DNA from: Oscillospiraceae bacterium
Lineage (GTDB): Bacteria > Bacillota > Clostridia > Oscillospirales > Oscillospiraceae
NCBI GenBank assembly: GCA_017466215.1
Contig: JAFTUO010000014.1
Location: 1 to 62,726 of the forward strand
Direction: 5' to 3'
DNA length: 62,726 nucleotides
Shown: piece after piece, positions 1-7,661 of the stretch
Layout: every line of letters begins with the position of its first letter
How positions within the stretch are numbered: the first letter of the stretch is position 1
Translations under genes and position numbers: made by a program
Notes under the pieces: generated by a model
Told to the model about the DNA's origin: nothing
The model's input: only the letters and a program-made list of their open reading frames with translations
The model's database searches: none

Positions 1-2130
1 AAACTGACCTTTTCTTACAATTCAACACCCATGACGGTCACCACTGATGATGCAGGCAATGCGGTGATCCGCTTTCCCGAGCTTGTTCCCGGCCAGTATA
101 TCTACACCCTGACCGAAAAGGACGAGGGTATGCCCGGTATGGTTTACGATATTACCCCCCGCACGGTTATCGTGACTGTGGAAGAAGTTGGCGGCGTGCT
201 GACCACCTCCGTAGAAATTGACGGCGTGGACACCGATACCGCTACCTTCCGCAATGATTATATCCTGACCGAAACCCACAGTGTGATCTCCGGCGCCAAG
301 CTGCTGGAAGGTAGAGCGCCCGTTGACGGCGAGTTCCGCTTCAGCCTGTATGAGACCGATGCTTCCTTCGTGCTGGCTCCCGGCACACTGCCTTTGCAGA
401 CCGTCACCAATGTAGGCGGAGCCTTCACCTTTGATCCGATTCTCCATACCCAGGTCGGCACCTATTACTACTCCATCAAGGAGGAGAACACTGCCGCTCC
501 CGGTGTTACCTACGATACCACCCATTACCACGTGGCGGTTACCGTTGACGTGCTTGGCGCAGGCTTAGTGGTTACCGATACAACCGTGAATAAGATCGGC
601 CACAACACCGCTCCCAACGGCCTCATCGCATTTGTCAACACCTATCAGGCAGACCCCACCGAGTATGCTTTCAGCGGCCACAAGATCCTCAATGGCCGTG
701 CCCCCAGAGCCCACGAATTCAGCTTCGAGCTGTATGAAGGCAATGTCCTGCTGCAGACCGTTACCAATAAGGCAGACGGCAGCTTCAGCTTTGATCCCAT
801 TACCTATACGGAAGCTGGCGAGTACACCTATACCATCAAAGAGGTGGAAGGCAATGTGCCTGGTGTTATCTATGACGGCGCGAATGCTCCCATCACCGTA
901 ACCGTTAATGTAACGGACCAGGGCGGCTATCTCAGCGCCAGCGCGAATGTGGAGAATGAAGAAATTGCCTTCGTGAATACCTACGCCCCGGCAAATGCCA
1001 AGGTGGTATTCAATGGAGAGAAGTACCTCCACGGCAAGATTTTGGAGGACAATGCCTTTACCTTCCAGCTCTACGTTACCGACCATACCTTTGAGATTAC
1101 CGACAGCGCAGTGCAGCTGATTGATGAGGAACAGAATGTGGACGGCAAGTTCCAGTTCTCCGGCGAATTCGGTAACCCCGGCACCTACTACTTTGCTATC
1201 GTGGAGGATACCTCCAATCCCGTGGAGGGCATCGTATACGACCGCACCAAGCACACCTTTATGGTGCGCGTCAGCGATGACGGCGACGGCCAACTGAAGG
1301 CGTCCATCACCAATCCCGCCACCGGAGAAACCACCGAGGCGGCAGCCCTGGCAACGGCAGATGTGTTCTTTATCAATGCCCTCTCCAACCAAGTGACGGA
1401 CAAGGAAGTGTTTGTAGAGGAAAGCACCGCCAACATCGACGGTATGAAGGTGGAAACCGGCGACATTCTGACCTACCACATCATCTACAGAAACTACACC
1501 GGAACAGATGTCGAGGTGGAAATTCTGGACACGATCCCTGCCTATACTGCGTATGTGGAAGGCTCTGCTTCCCATAACGGCAGCTATGCCGGCGGACACC
1601 TGACCTGGATCCTCAATGTACCCAGAGGCGAGAGCGTGACGGTATCCTTCGAAGTTACGGTGGAGGAGCTGGAAGCCGATGCCACCATTTCCAATACGGC
1701 TATTGTTCGTGATGGCGTGAACACCTACACCACCAACGAAGTGTCCAACCCGGTGGATATCCCCGAGCCCACCGTACCTCCCACCGAGCCTACTGAGCCT
1801 CCCACGGAAGCGCCTACCGCACCTCCTACGGAAGAGCCTACCGAGCCTCCTACGGAAGAGCCCACCGCACCTCCCACGGAAGAGCCTACTGAGCCTCCCA
1901 CGGAAGCGCCTACCGCACCTCCTACGGAAGAGCCTACCGCACCTCCCACGGAAGAGCCCATCGAGCCTCCTACGGAAGCGCCCACTGAGCCCCCGGCAGA
2001 GCCCGATCTCCCCAAGACTGGCGACAGTATGAATCTGCATATGTGGTTCGCAGTTCTGTTCGTCTGCAGCGGCGGAATGATCATCAGCTTTGTCCTCGGC
2101 AGGAGAGAAAGAAAGCCCATCAAAAAGTAA
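1..2130 (+). CDS. LPXTG-anchored pilin-like surface protein, 5' end outside window
   Basis: The reading frame is open from base 1, so the true start lies upstream; the first ATG at 31 is probably internal. The visible part has one partial and three full repeats of a Spy0128/FctA-type pilin domain. Each starts with a Lys-containing strand (e.g. SGHKILNGR, NGEKYLHGK) and has a YTYTIKE-type Glu motif and an FVNTY end, the layout of domains that form Lys-Asn isopeptide bonds. A DUF11-like domain (about residues 470-570) follows, then a PTEPPTE-rich wall-spanning stretch, an LPKTG sortase motif, a hydrophobic helix and a basic tail (RRERKPIKK). The product should be covalently attached to peptidoglycan as an adhesin or pilus subunit. 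No sortase gene is in view. Confidence 0.9.
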   Translation, partial: KLTFSYNSTPMTVTTDDAGNAVIRFPELVPGQYIYTLTEKDEGMPGMVYDITPRTVIVTVEEVGGVLTTSVEIDGVDTDTATFRNDYILTETHSVISGAKLLEGRAPVDGEFRFSLYETDASFVLAPGTLPLQTVTNVGGAFTFDPILHTQVGTYYYSIKEENTAAPGVTYDTTHYHVAVTVDVLGAGLVVTDTTVNKIGHNTAPNGLIAFVNTYQADPTEYAFSGHKILNGRAPRAHEFSFELYEGNVLLQTVTNKADGSFSFDPITYTEAGEYTYTIKEVEGNVPGVIYDGANAPITVTVNVTDQGGYLSASANVENEEIAFVNTYAPANAKVVFNGEKYLHGKILEDNAFTFQLYVTDHTFEITDSAVQLIDEEQNVDGKFQFSGEFGNPGTYYFAIVEDTSNPVEGIVYDRTKHTFMVRVSDDGDGQLKASITNPATGETTEAAALATADVFFINALSNQVTDKEVFVEESTANIDGMKVETGDILTYHIIYRNYTGTDVEVEILDTIPAYTAYVEGSASHNGSYAGGHLTWILNVPRGESVTVSFEVTVEELEADATISNTAIVRDGVNTYTTNEVSNPVDIPEPTVPPTEPTEPPTEAPTAPPTEEPTEPPTEEPTAPPTEEPTEPPTEAPTAPPTEEPTAPPTEEPIEPPTEAPTEPPAEPDLPKTGDSMNLHMWFAVLFVCSGGMIISFVLGRRERKPIKK

Positions 2131-2152
2131 TATTTACCGCAAATTTTAAGCA

Positions 2153-2185
2153 AGATCCCCGCCGGGTAACCGGCGGGGATCTTTT
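2153..2185 (+). terminator. Intrinsic terminator after the LPXTG gene
   Basis: A 13-bp perfect stem (AGATCCCCGCCGG with its complement) closes on a GTAA loop and ends in TTTT. Confidence 0.85.
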
Positions 2186-2267
2186 GCGCAAAGGGAGCGA
2201 AACCACATTATCTGCCGAATGAACAAATCTTGGGTACAAAATATAGTTTTTTTCTATTTCAAAATAC

Positions 2268-2296
2268 TTGCATTTTCGACATACTGGTGCTAGAAT
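2268..2296 (+). promoter_or_regulatory. Sigma-A-type promoter of the uracil/xanthine permease gene
   Basis: TTGCAT and TAGAAT are separated by exactly 17 bp, 34 bases before the ATG. The leader is too short for a purine riboswitch or a PyrR attenuator. Confidence 0.75.
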
Positions 2297-2330
2297 GGGA
2301 AGCGTGAAAATTCACACAGGAGGTAGAAAA

Positions 2331-3653
2331 ATGAATCTTGTTTACGGCATTAAGGACAAACCCAAATTTGCGCAGCTTCTGATTTTCGCATTCCAGCAGG
2401 TGCTTGCCGTTCTGGCAGCTACCATCGCCGTCCCCGCTATTGTGGGTAACGGTATGTCCTCCGCTGCTGCACTGTTAGGTGCAGGCATCGGTACTTTGGT
2501 TTATCAGCTCTTTACCAAGTTCCGCAGCCCCGTGTTCCTGGGCTCCTCCTTTGCATTCATTGGCTCTATGGTAGCAGCTTTTGCTGGTGCCGCTTCCGCT
2601 TCCGCAGGCTTTGCCGGCATCATCCTGGGCGCTGTATTTGCGGGTCTTGTGTATGTTGTCATCGCTCTGGTCATTAAGCTGGCTGGCGTCAACTGGATCA
2701 ACAAGCTGATGCCTCCCGTGGTTATTGGACCCACCGTGGCTCTGATCGGTCTTTCCCTGGCCGGCGCTGCCATTAAGGACGTCTTCTCCTACGGTCCTCA
2801 GGATGCCAACGGCGCTTTCGTTATGAGCGCTCCCATCTGGGCCTCCCTGGTCTGCGCCCTGGTAACGCTGTTCGTGGTCGTTCTGGTTTCTGTTTATGGC
2901 AAGAAGATGACCAAGCTGATCCCCTTCATCATCGGTATTCTGGCCGGCTATGCTGTGGCAGCTATCTTCACCGTCTGCGGCATTCCTGTAATTGATTTCT
3001 CTCTGTTTGAGAATTTGCAGATTTTTGCCGTTCCCGAGGTTACATTTATGGAAGCGCTGAAGGGCGTGAAGGACATCGACGGCGCTTATATTGCAACCGT
3101 CGCTGTGGCCTACGTGCCTGTTGCATTTGTGGTCTTTGCTGAGCACATCGCTGACCACAAGAATCTGTCTTCCATCATCGGCAGCGATCTGCTGGAAGAG
3201 CCCGGCCTGCACCGCACCCTGCTGGGCGACGGCGTTGGCTCTATTGCAGGCGCTATCTTCGGCGGCTGCCCCAACACCACCTACGGTGAGTCCGTTGGAT
3301 GTGTTGCCATTACCCGCAACGCTTCTGTTATCACCATCACCACTGCTGCACTGATGTGCATCGTCATCTCCTTCTTCGGACCCTTCGTGGCATTCCTGGA
3401 TTCCATTCCCGGCTGTGTCATGGGCGGCGTGTGCATCACGCTGTATGGCTTCATCGCGGTTTCCGGTCTGAAGATGATCCAGAAGGTGGACCTGAATCAG
3501 CATAAGAATCTGTTCGTGGTCGCTTCCATTCTGATCCCCGGCATTGGCGGTATGGCTATGGCCATTGGCCCTGTAACCCTGACTGCTATCGCTTGCGCTC
3601 TGATCCTGGGTATCATCACCAACCTGATGCTGTCTCGCGGCAAGGAAGAGTAA
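2331..3653 (+). CDS. NCS2-family uracil/xanthine permease (UraA/PyrP-like)
   Basis: Predicted inner-membrane proton symporter for a nucleobase. The 440-residue product is hydrophobic throughout, with the 12-14 helices of the family. It carries the diagnostic EHIADHKNL segment (canonical EHIGDH, with the substrate-binding Glu) and GGCPNTTYGES (canonical GGxPxTTYGE). Start chosen at 2331 because AGGAGGT lies 8 bases upstream; an in-frame ATG at 2268 overlaps the promoter and has no ribosome binding site. It is a single-gene unit with its own promoter and terminator. Uracil and xanthine/urate permeases are hard to separate by eye, so the substrate is left open. Confidence 0.9.
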   Translation: MNLVYGIKDKPKFAQLLIFAFQQVLAVLAATIAVPAIVGNGMSSAAALLGAGIGTLVYQLFTKFRSPVFLGSSFAFIGSMVAAFAGAASASAGFAGIILGAVFAGLVYVVIALVIKLAGVNWINKLMPPVVIGPTVALIGLSLAGAAIKDVFSYGPQDANGAFVMSAPIWASLVCALVTLFVVVLVSVYGKKMTKLIPFIIGILAGYAVAAIFTVCGIPVIDFSLFENLQIFAVPEVTFMEALKGVKDIDGAYIATVAVAYVPVAFVVFAEHIADHKNLSSIIGSDLLEEPGLHRTLLGDGVGSIAGAIFGGCPNTTYGESVGCVAITRNASVITITTAALMCIVISFFGPFVAFLDSIPGCVMGGVCITLYGFIAVSGLKMIQKVDLNQHKNLFVVASILIPGIGGMAMAIGPVTLTAIACALILGIITNLMLSRGKEE

Positions 3654-3665
3654 AATTCAATTATC

Positions 3666-3696
3666 AAAAGCCGCTGACGAAAGTCAGCGGCTTTTT
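3666..3696 (+). terminator. Intrinsic terminator after the permease
   Basis: Stem AAAAGCCGCTGAC with its exact complement around a GAAA tetraloop, followed by a T run. Confidence 0.9.
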
Positions 3697-3730
3697 GTTG
3701 GCGAATAAGAAGAAATTAAGTTTTGGAATA

Positions 3731-3758
3731 TTGCATTTTTCCAAAGAGATGATATAAT
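3731..3758 (+). promoter_or_regulatory. Promoter of the decarboxylase beta/gamma pair
   Basis: TTGCAT, 16-bp spacer, TATAAT, 44 bases before the ATG. Confidence 0.7.
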
Positions 3759-3801
3759 TCAAAGTGGAATATGTTGAGCTTAATCTTTTTAGGAGGAAAG
3801 T

Positions 3802-4920
3802 ATGGAAAATTTTGAGATCTTGTACAAAAACCTGCTGGAATTCAGTTGGCAGCAGGGCGTTATGATCGCCATCGGCTGTCTGCTGGTTTACTTAGCCATC
3901 GCCAAGGAAATGGAGCCTTCGCTGCTGCTGCCTATGGGCTTTGGCGCGATCCTGGTGAACATTCCGTTCTCTGATGCGCTTGTCGGCCCGATTCAGGAGC
4001 TGTATAATGCGGGTATCGCCAATGAGCTGTTCCCGCTGCTGCTGTTTATCGGCATTGGCGCGATGATCGACTTCGGCCCGCTGCTGACCAATCCCAAGCT
4101 GATGCTCTTCGGTGCAGCGGCCCAGTTCGGCATCTTCTTTACGCTGTGTATGGCAAGTATGTTCTTCCCCGATTTCCGGGACTTTTTCTCCATCGCCATC
4201 ATCGGCGCGGCTGACGGCCCGACTTCCATTGCAGTTGCAAACAAGCTGGGTTCTCAGTACGTCGGTGCGATCACCGTGGCAGCCTATTCCTATATGGCTC
4301 TGGTGCCTGTCATTCAGCCGCCGGTCATTAAGCTGCTGACCACCAAGAAAGAGCGCCTGATCCGGATGCCTTATGAGCAGAAGTCCGTCAGCAAGCTCAC
4401 CCGCATTCTGTTCCCCATCATTATCACCATCGTGGTTTCCGCCATTATCCCCCAGGCGACTGCACTGATCGGCTTCCTGATGTTCGGTAACCTGATCCGT
4501 GAGTGCGGTGTGCTGAATAGCCTTTCTGACACCGCGCAGAATGTGCTGGCCAATCTGATCACCATTTTCCTGGGCATTTCTGTGGCCTTCAATATGACCG
4601 CGGACAAATTCCTACAGGTGGACACCCTGCTGATTATGGGTCTGGGCCTGGTGGCTTTCATTGTGGACACCGCCGGCGGCGTGCTGTTCGCAAAGTTCCT
4701 GAACCTGTTTATGAAGAAGAAGATCAACCCGATGATCGGCGCAGCCGGTATTTCCGCGTTCCCGATGTCCGGCCGTATCGTACATAAGATGGCGCTGAAG
4801 GAAGATCCCCAGAACTTCCTGCTGATGCACTCCATCGGCGTCAATGTTTCCGGCCAGATCGCATCGGTCATCGCCGGCGGTATCATTCTGAACATCGCCG
4901 CCAAGTTAATGGGAGGTTAA
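3802..4920 (+). CDS. oadB: Na+-transporting carboxylic acid decarboxylase beta subunit (OadB/GcdB/MmdB family)
   Basis: Membrane subunit that removes CO2 from carboxybiotin and couples this to sodium export, in oxaloacetate, methylmalonyl-CoA or glutaconyl-CoA decarboxylases. The 372 residues are of normal family length. The highly conserved region GAADGPTSIAVANKL with its Asp, the following SYMALVPVIQPP, and the C-terminal GAAGISAFPMSGR are all present. AGGAGG lies 8 bases before the ATG. A very small gamma-like gene follows 4 bases later, then a terminator. No carboxyltransferase or biotin-carrier gene is nearby, so the substrate cannot be named from this window. Confidence 0.93.
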   Translation: MENFEILYKNLLEFSWQQGVMIAIGCLLVYLAIAKEMEPSLLLPMGFGAILVNIPFSDALVGPIQELYNAGIANELFPLLLFIGIGAMIDFGPLLTNPKLMLFGAAAQFGIFFTLCMASMFFPDFRDFFSIAIIGAADGPTSIAVANKLGSQYVGAITVAAYSYMALVPVIQPPVIKLLTTKKERLIRMPYEQKSVSKLTRILFPIIITIVVSAIIPQATALIGFLMFGNLIRECGVLNSLSDTAQNVLANLITIFLGISVAFNMTADKFLQVDTLLIMGLGLVAFIVDTAGGVLFAKFLNLFMKKKINPMIGAAGISAFPMSGRIVHKMALKEDPQNFLLMHSIGVNVSGQIASVIAGGIILNIAAKLMGG

Positions 4921-4924
4921 GAAT

Positions 4925-5083
4925 ATGAATATGTTGGCTGAAACTGCTGTCAATTTGGAGTTCAACCCTATGGCCTTTGTGGACAATCTCAAGTATATGG
5001 GCATCGGTATGCTGGTGATCTTCGTCATTATCGGCATCATCATCCTGGCTACCAAGCTGGTCAGCTCGATAAAATCCAAGTAA
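4925..5083 (+). CDS. Very short OadG-like (decarboxylase gamma) membrane subunit, 52 residues
   Basis: An ATG 4 bases after the oadB stop opens a 52-residue reading frame; its ribosome binding site GGGAGGT overlaps the end of oadB. The product has a polar N-terminus, one strongly hydrophobic helix (about residues 25-43, rich in Ile/Val/Leu) and a short basic tail ending SSIKSK. Gamma subunits of sodium-pump decarboxylases are single-span proteins with this topology that assemble the alpha and beta subunits. It lacks the longer Pro/Ala-rich cytoplasmic tail of typical OadG. Assignment rests on topology, position and spacing rather than strong sequence motifs. Confidence 0.7.
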   Translation: MNMLAETAVNLEFNPMAFVDNLKYMGIGMLVIFVIIGIIILATKLVSSIKSK

Positions 5084-5086
5084 AAG

Positions 5087-5116
5087 AAACCCCACCGATT
5101 AATCGGTGGGGTTTTT
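5087..5116 (+). terminator. Intrinsic terminator after the oadB unit
   Basis: AAACCCCACCGATT is followed directly by its perfect complement and ends in a T run; the central ATTAAT probably forms the loop. Confidence 0.85.
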
Positions 5117-5129
5117 CTGTATATTGCCC

Positions 5130-5158
5130 TTTCTATTTCGGGAAAAGTATGCTATAAT
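5130..5158 (+). promoter_or_regulatory. Extended -10 promoter of the YitT gene
   Basis: A consensus TATAAT at 5153 preceded by TGC (extended -10) and a weak TTTCTA 17 bp upstream; TTGCCC at 5124 is too far away. Confidence 0.5.
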
Positions 5159-5192
5159 AAAGGCAATGTATGAAATCTATGGAGGAAAGATG

Positions 5193-6056
5193 ATGTTTCG
5201 CAAGACTCTGAAGAATCTGTTGATGCTTACGGTTGCCGGTATGGTCAATGCCTTCGGCATCACCGTATTTTTATCGCCGGTCAACTTGTATGACAGCGGT
5301 ATTTCCGGCACATCTATGCTGCTGAATCAAATCACCCCGGAATTTTTGACCCTTTCCATTTTCCTGGTGGTGCTGAATATCCCGCTGTTTTTGTTCGGCG
5401 TCAAAAAACAGGGACTAAAATTTACGCTGTATGCTATTTATGCGGTTTGTATTTATTCCGTCAGCGCTTGGCTCATTACGGATGTGCTGCCCATTGATGT
5501 GAGCCTTTCCTCGCCCTTTGCGGGAACAGATCTTCTGCTGTGTGCCCTGTTCGGCGGCGTGATCTCCGGCGTTGGCAGCGGACTCGCTATCCGTTACGGC
5601 GGCGCGATGGATGGTATCGAGGTTATGGCGGTGATCTTTGCAAAGCGCCTGGGCATCACCGTTGGTACATTTGTGATGATCTATAATGTGCTGCTGTACA
5701 TCGTCTGCGGCATCGTCCTGCAGGACTGGATTCTGCCGCTGTATTCCATCGTAACCTATGCCGCGGCACTGAAGACTATCGACTTTATCGTGGACGGTCT
5801 CGACAGAGCCAAGTGCGCGATCATTATCACAGAGCATCCTCAGGAAATCTCTCGCAAACTGTGTGAGGTGTTTGGCAGCGGTACTACCTATCTGGATGCG
5901 AAAGGCGGCTATACCAACAAAGAAAAATCTATGATCTATTTCGTGGTGAACCGCTATCAGGTGGTACGGATGAAGGAGCTTGTTCACGAGATCGACCATA
6001 ATGCCTACATTACCATCAGCGAAGTTGCTGACGTATTCTCCAACAACAATAAATAA
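5193..6056 (+). CDS. YitT family membrane protein (DUF161/DUF2179)
   Basis: Integral membrane protein of unknown transport role, 287 residues. The N-terminal two thirds hold five or six helices with the family pattern VNAFGITVFLSPVNLYDSGISG and the glycine-rich GVISGVGSGLAIRYGGAMDG. The C-terminal DUF2179 domain (about residues 205-287) is soluble and contains TTYLDAKGGYTNKEKSMIY, typical of this family. GGAGG precedes two adjacent ATG codons at 5190 and 5193; 5193 has the better spacing. It is monocistronic, between two terminators. Substrate and function are unknown for the family. Confidence 0.9.
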   Translation: MFRKTLKNLLMLTVAGMVNAFGITVFLSPVNLYDSGISGTSMLLNQITPEFLTLSIFLVVLNIPLFLFGVKKQGLKFTLYAIYAVCIYSVSAWLITDVLPIDVSLSSPFAGTDLLLCALFGGVISGVGSGLAIRYGGAMDGIEVMAVIFAKRLGITVGTFVMIYNVLLYIVCGIVLQDWILPLYSIVTYAAALKTIDFIVDGLDRAKCAIIITEHPQEISRKLCEVFGSGTTYLDAKGGYTNKEKSMIYFVVNRYQVVRMKELVHEIDHNAYITISEVADVFSNNNK

Positions 6057-6062
6057 GAGTGG

Positions 6063-6093
6063 ATCCCCGTTGGACATTCCAACGGGGATTTTT
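6063..6093 (+). terminator. Intrinsic terminator after the YitT gene
   Basis: 12-bp stem ATCCCCGTTGGA with its complement, CAT loop, then TTTTTG. Confidence 0.85.
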
Positions 6094-6143
6094 GTTTATA
6101 AATAAGATTTATAGGTAGATTTTAACAAATCTGTAATAAGTTC

Positions 6144-6171
6144 TTGAAAAATTTTCAATATGTGGTACTAT
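6144..6171 (+). promoter_or_regulatory. Promoter of the AzgA-type permease gene
   Basis: TTGAAA, 16-bp spacer, TACTAT. The short leader shows no purine riboswitch features. Confidence 0.6.
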
Positions 6172-6208
6172 ATACCCATCCCTAATACTAAATATAGGAG
6201 AGATGCAT

Positions 6209-7615
6209 ATGGATAAGTTCTTCAAAATTTCCGAGCGCGGCTCTAATGTACGGACTGAGATCATTGCCGGTCTGACCACCTTCTTTGCTATGGCGTACAT
6301 TCTGGTAGTTAACCCCAATCAGATTGTCGGCTTTAGCTTCGGTGTACCTGGCATTGACAAGATTTGGAATGCAGTATATATTGCAACCATCGTTGCCTCT
6401 GTTATTGGCACTATGCTGTATGCATTCTATGCAAAGATGCCTTTTGCACAGTCCTGCGGTATGGGTCTAAACTCTTTTTTCTTTGTTTCCTTCGTGCTTC
6501 CCGAAGTGCTGAAGGGCGCAGAAGGCAACACCATCAGCGGTTACCAGACTGGCCTGGTTATCATCCTGGTTTCCGGCCTTGTATTCCTGCTGCTGTCTGT
6601 TACCGGTGCTCGTAGCTATATTGCAAAGGCTATGCCCGAGTGCATCAAGAAAGCGATCCCTGCCGGTATCGGTCTGTTCATCGCGTTTATTGGCTTCCAG
6701 AATGTTGGCATCGTTCAGGACAACCAGTACACCCTGGTGCAGTTTGTTAAGCTGCAGGGCGTTGCTTGGGCAGATGTTGCTCCCGCTGTTGTTGCGCTGA
6801 TCGGATTCCTAATCATTGCTATTCTCAGTAAGCTGAAGGTTAAGGGTGCTGTGCTGATCGGCATTCTGATGACCTCTGTTATTTACTATCTGAGCACCTG
6901 GACATTGCCCAGCTTTGAGACTACCTCCGTTCTGCAGCCCTTCAAGGATTTCGCAGAAATCGGTGTTACCGGCGTATTCAAGGCTGAATCCTGGACCAAC
7001 GCATTTGGCGGCGAGGCTCTGGGCGGTATCTTCTCCGCCATTATGCTGATCGTTACCTTCTGTCTGGTGGATATGTTCGACACCATCGGCACTCTGTATG
7101 GCGCAGCTTCTGAGGCCAATATGCTGGACGAGAACGGCGACCCCATCGACATCGACAAGTCTATGGCCTGCGACTCCATCGCTACCGTTGCCGGCGCTGT
7201 CTGCGGTACTTCTACTGTTACCACCTTTGTTGAGTCCGCTTCCGGCGTTGCTGCTGGTGGCAGAACCGGTCTGACCAGCTTGGTTACAGCTCTGTGCTTT
7301 GCAGCCTGCCTGTTCCTGTCGCCCATCGCCAGCATCATTCCCAGTGCTGCTACTGCCCCGGCTCTGATCTTCGTCGGCGTTCTGATGATGAAGAACTTTG
7401 CTAAGGTCGATATGGAAGATATGAGAAGCGCAGTTCCCGCGTTCCTGACTTTTGCAATGATGCCCCTGACTTACTCTATTGCCAATGGTATTGGTATCGG
7501 TGCAATTGCGTATGTGCTGATCACCCTGTTCACCGGCAAGTATACCAAGAAGGACATCGCAGTTACCATTATTGCGCTGCTCTTTGTCTTCAAGTTCGTC
7601 TACGGTACCATCTAA
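6209..7615 (+). CDS. NCS2 AzgA-subfamily adenine/guanine/hypoxanthine permease
   Basis: Purine-base proton symporter of the cytoplasmic membrane, 468 residues with about 12-14 helices. It shows the AzgA/PbuG signature at the N-terminus (NVRTEIIAGLTTFFAMAYIL, then VNPNQI), CGMGLNSFF, DMFDTIGTL and CGTSTVTTFVESASGVAAGG. Start set at 6209, 8 bases after AGGAG; the in-frame ATG at 6203 lies too close to that site. It differs clearly from the UraA-type permease at 2331, so the two probably handle different bases. Adenine versus guanine/hypoxanthine preference cannot be read from sequence alone. Confidence 0.92.
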   Translation: MDKFFKISERGSNVRTEIIAGLTTFFAMAYILVVNPNQIVGFSFGVPGIDKIWNAVYIATIVASVIGTMLYAFYAKMPFAQSCGMGLNSFFFVSFVLPEVLKGAEGNTISGYQTGLVIILVSGLVFLLLSVTGARSYIAKAMPECIKKAIPAGIGLFIAFIGFQNVGIVQDNQYTLVQFVKLQGVAWADVAPAVVALIGFLIIAILSKLKVKGAVLIGILMTSVIYYLSTWTLPSFETTSVLQPFKDFAEIGVTGVFKAESWTNAFGGEALGGIFSAIMLIVTFCLVDMFDTIGTLYGAASEANMLDENGDPIDIDKSMACDSIATVAGAVCGTSTVTTFVESASGVAAGGRTGLTSLVTALCFAACLFLSPIASIIPSAATAPALIFVGVLMMKNFAKVDMEDMRSAVPAFLTFAMMPLTYSIANGIGIGAIAYVLITLFTGKYTKKDIAVTIIALLFVFKFVYGTI

Positions 7616-7626
7616 TCACTTGTAAT

Positions 7627-7656
7627 AAAAATCCCACCCGATCGGGTGGGATTTTT
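7627..7656. terminator. Bidirectional terminator between convergent genes
   Basis: AAAAATCCCACCCG/CGGGTGGGATTTTT stem around AT, with T runs on both strands; it serves the permease (+) and the GH13 gene (-). Confidence 0.9.
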
Positions 7657-7661
7657 TTATT

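Noticed and set aside
1770..2000. Second tandem repeat tract
   Set aside because: It encodes the Pro/Thr/Glu-rich wall-spanning region before LPKTG, as usual for such proteins.
6094..6208. Possible purine riboswitch before the AzgA-type permease
   Set aside because: The leader after the promoter is under 40 bases and lacks the conserved loops.
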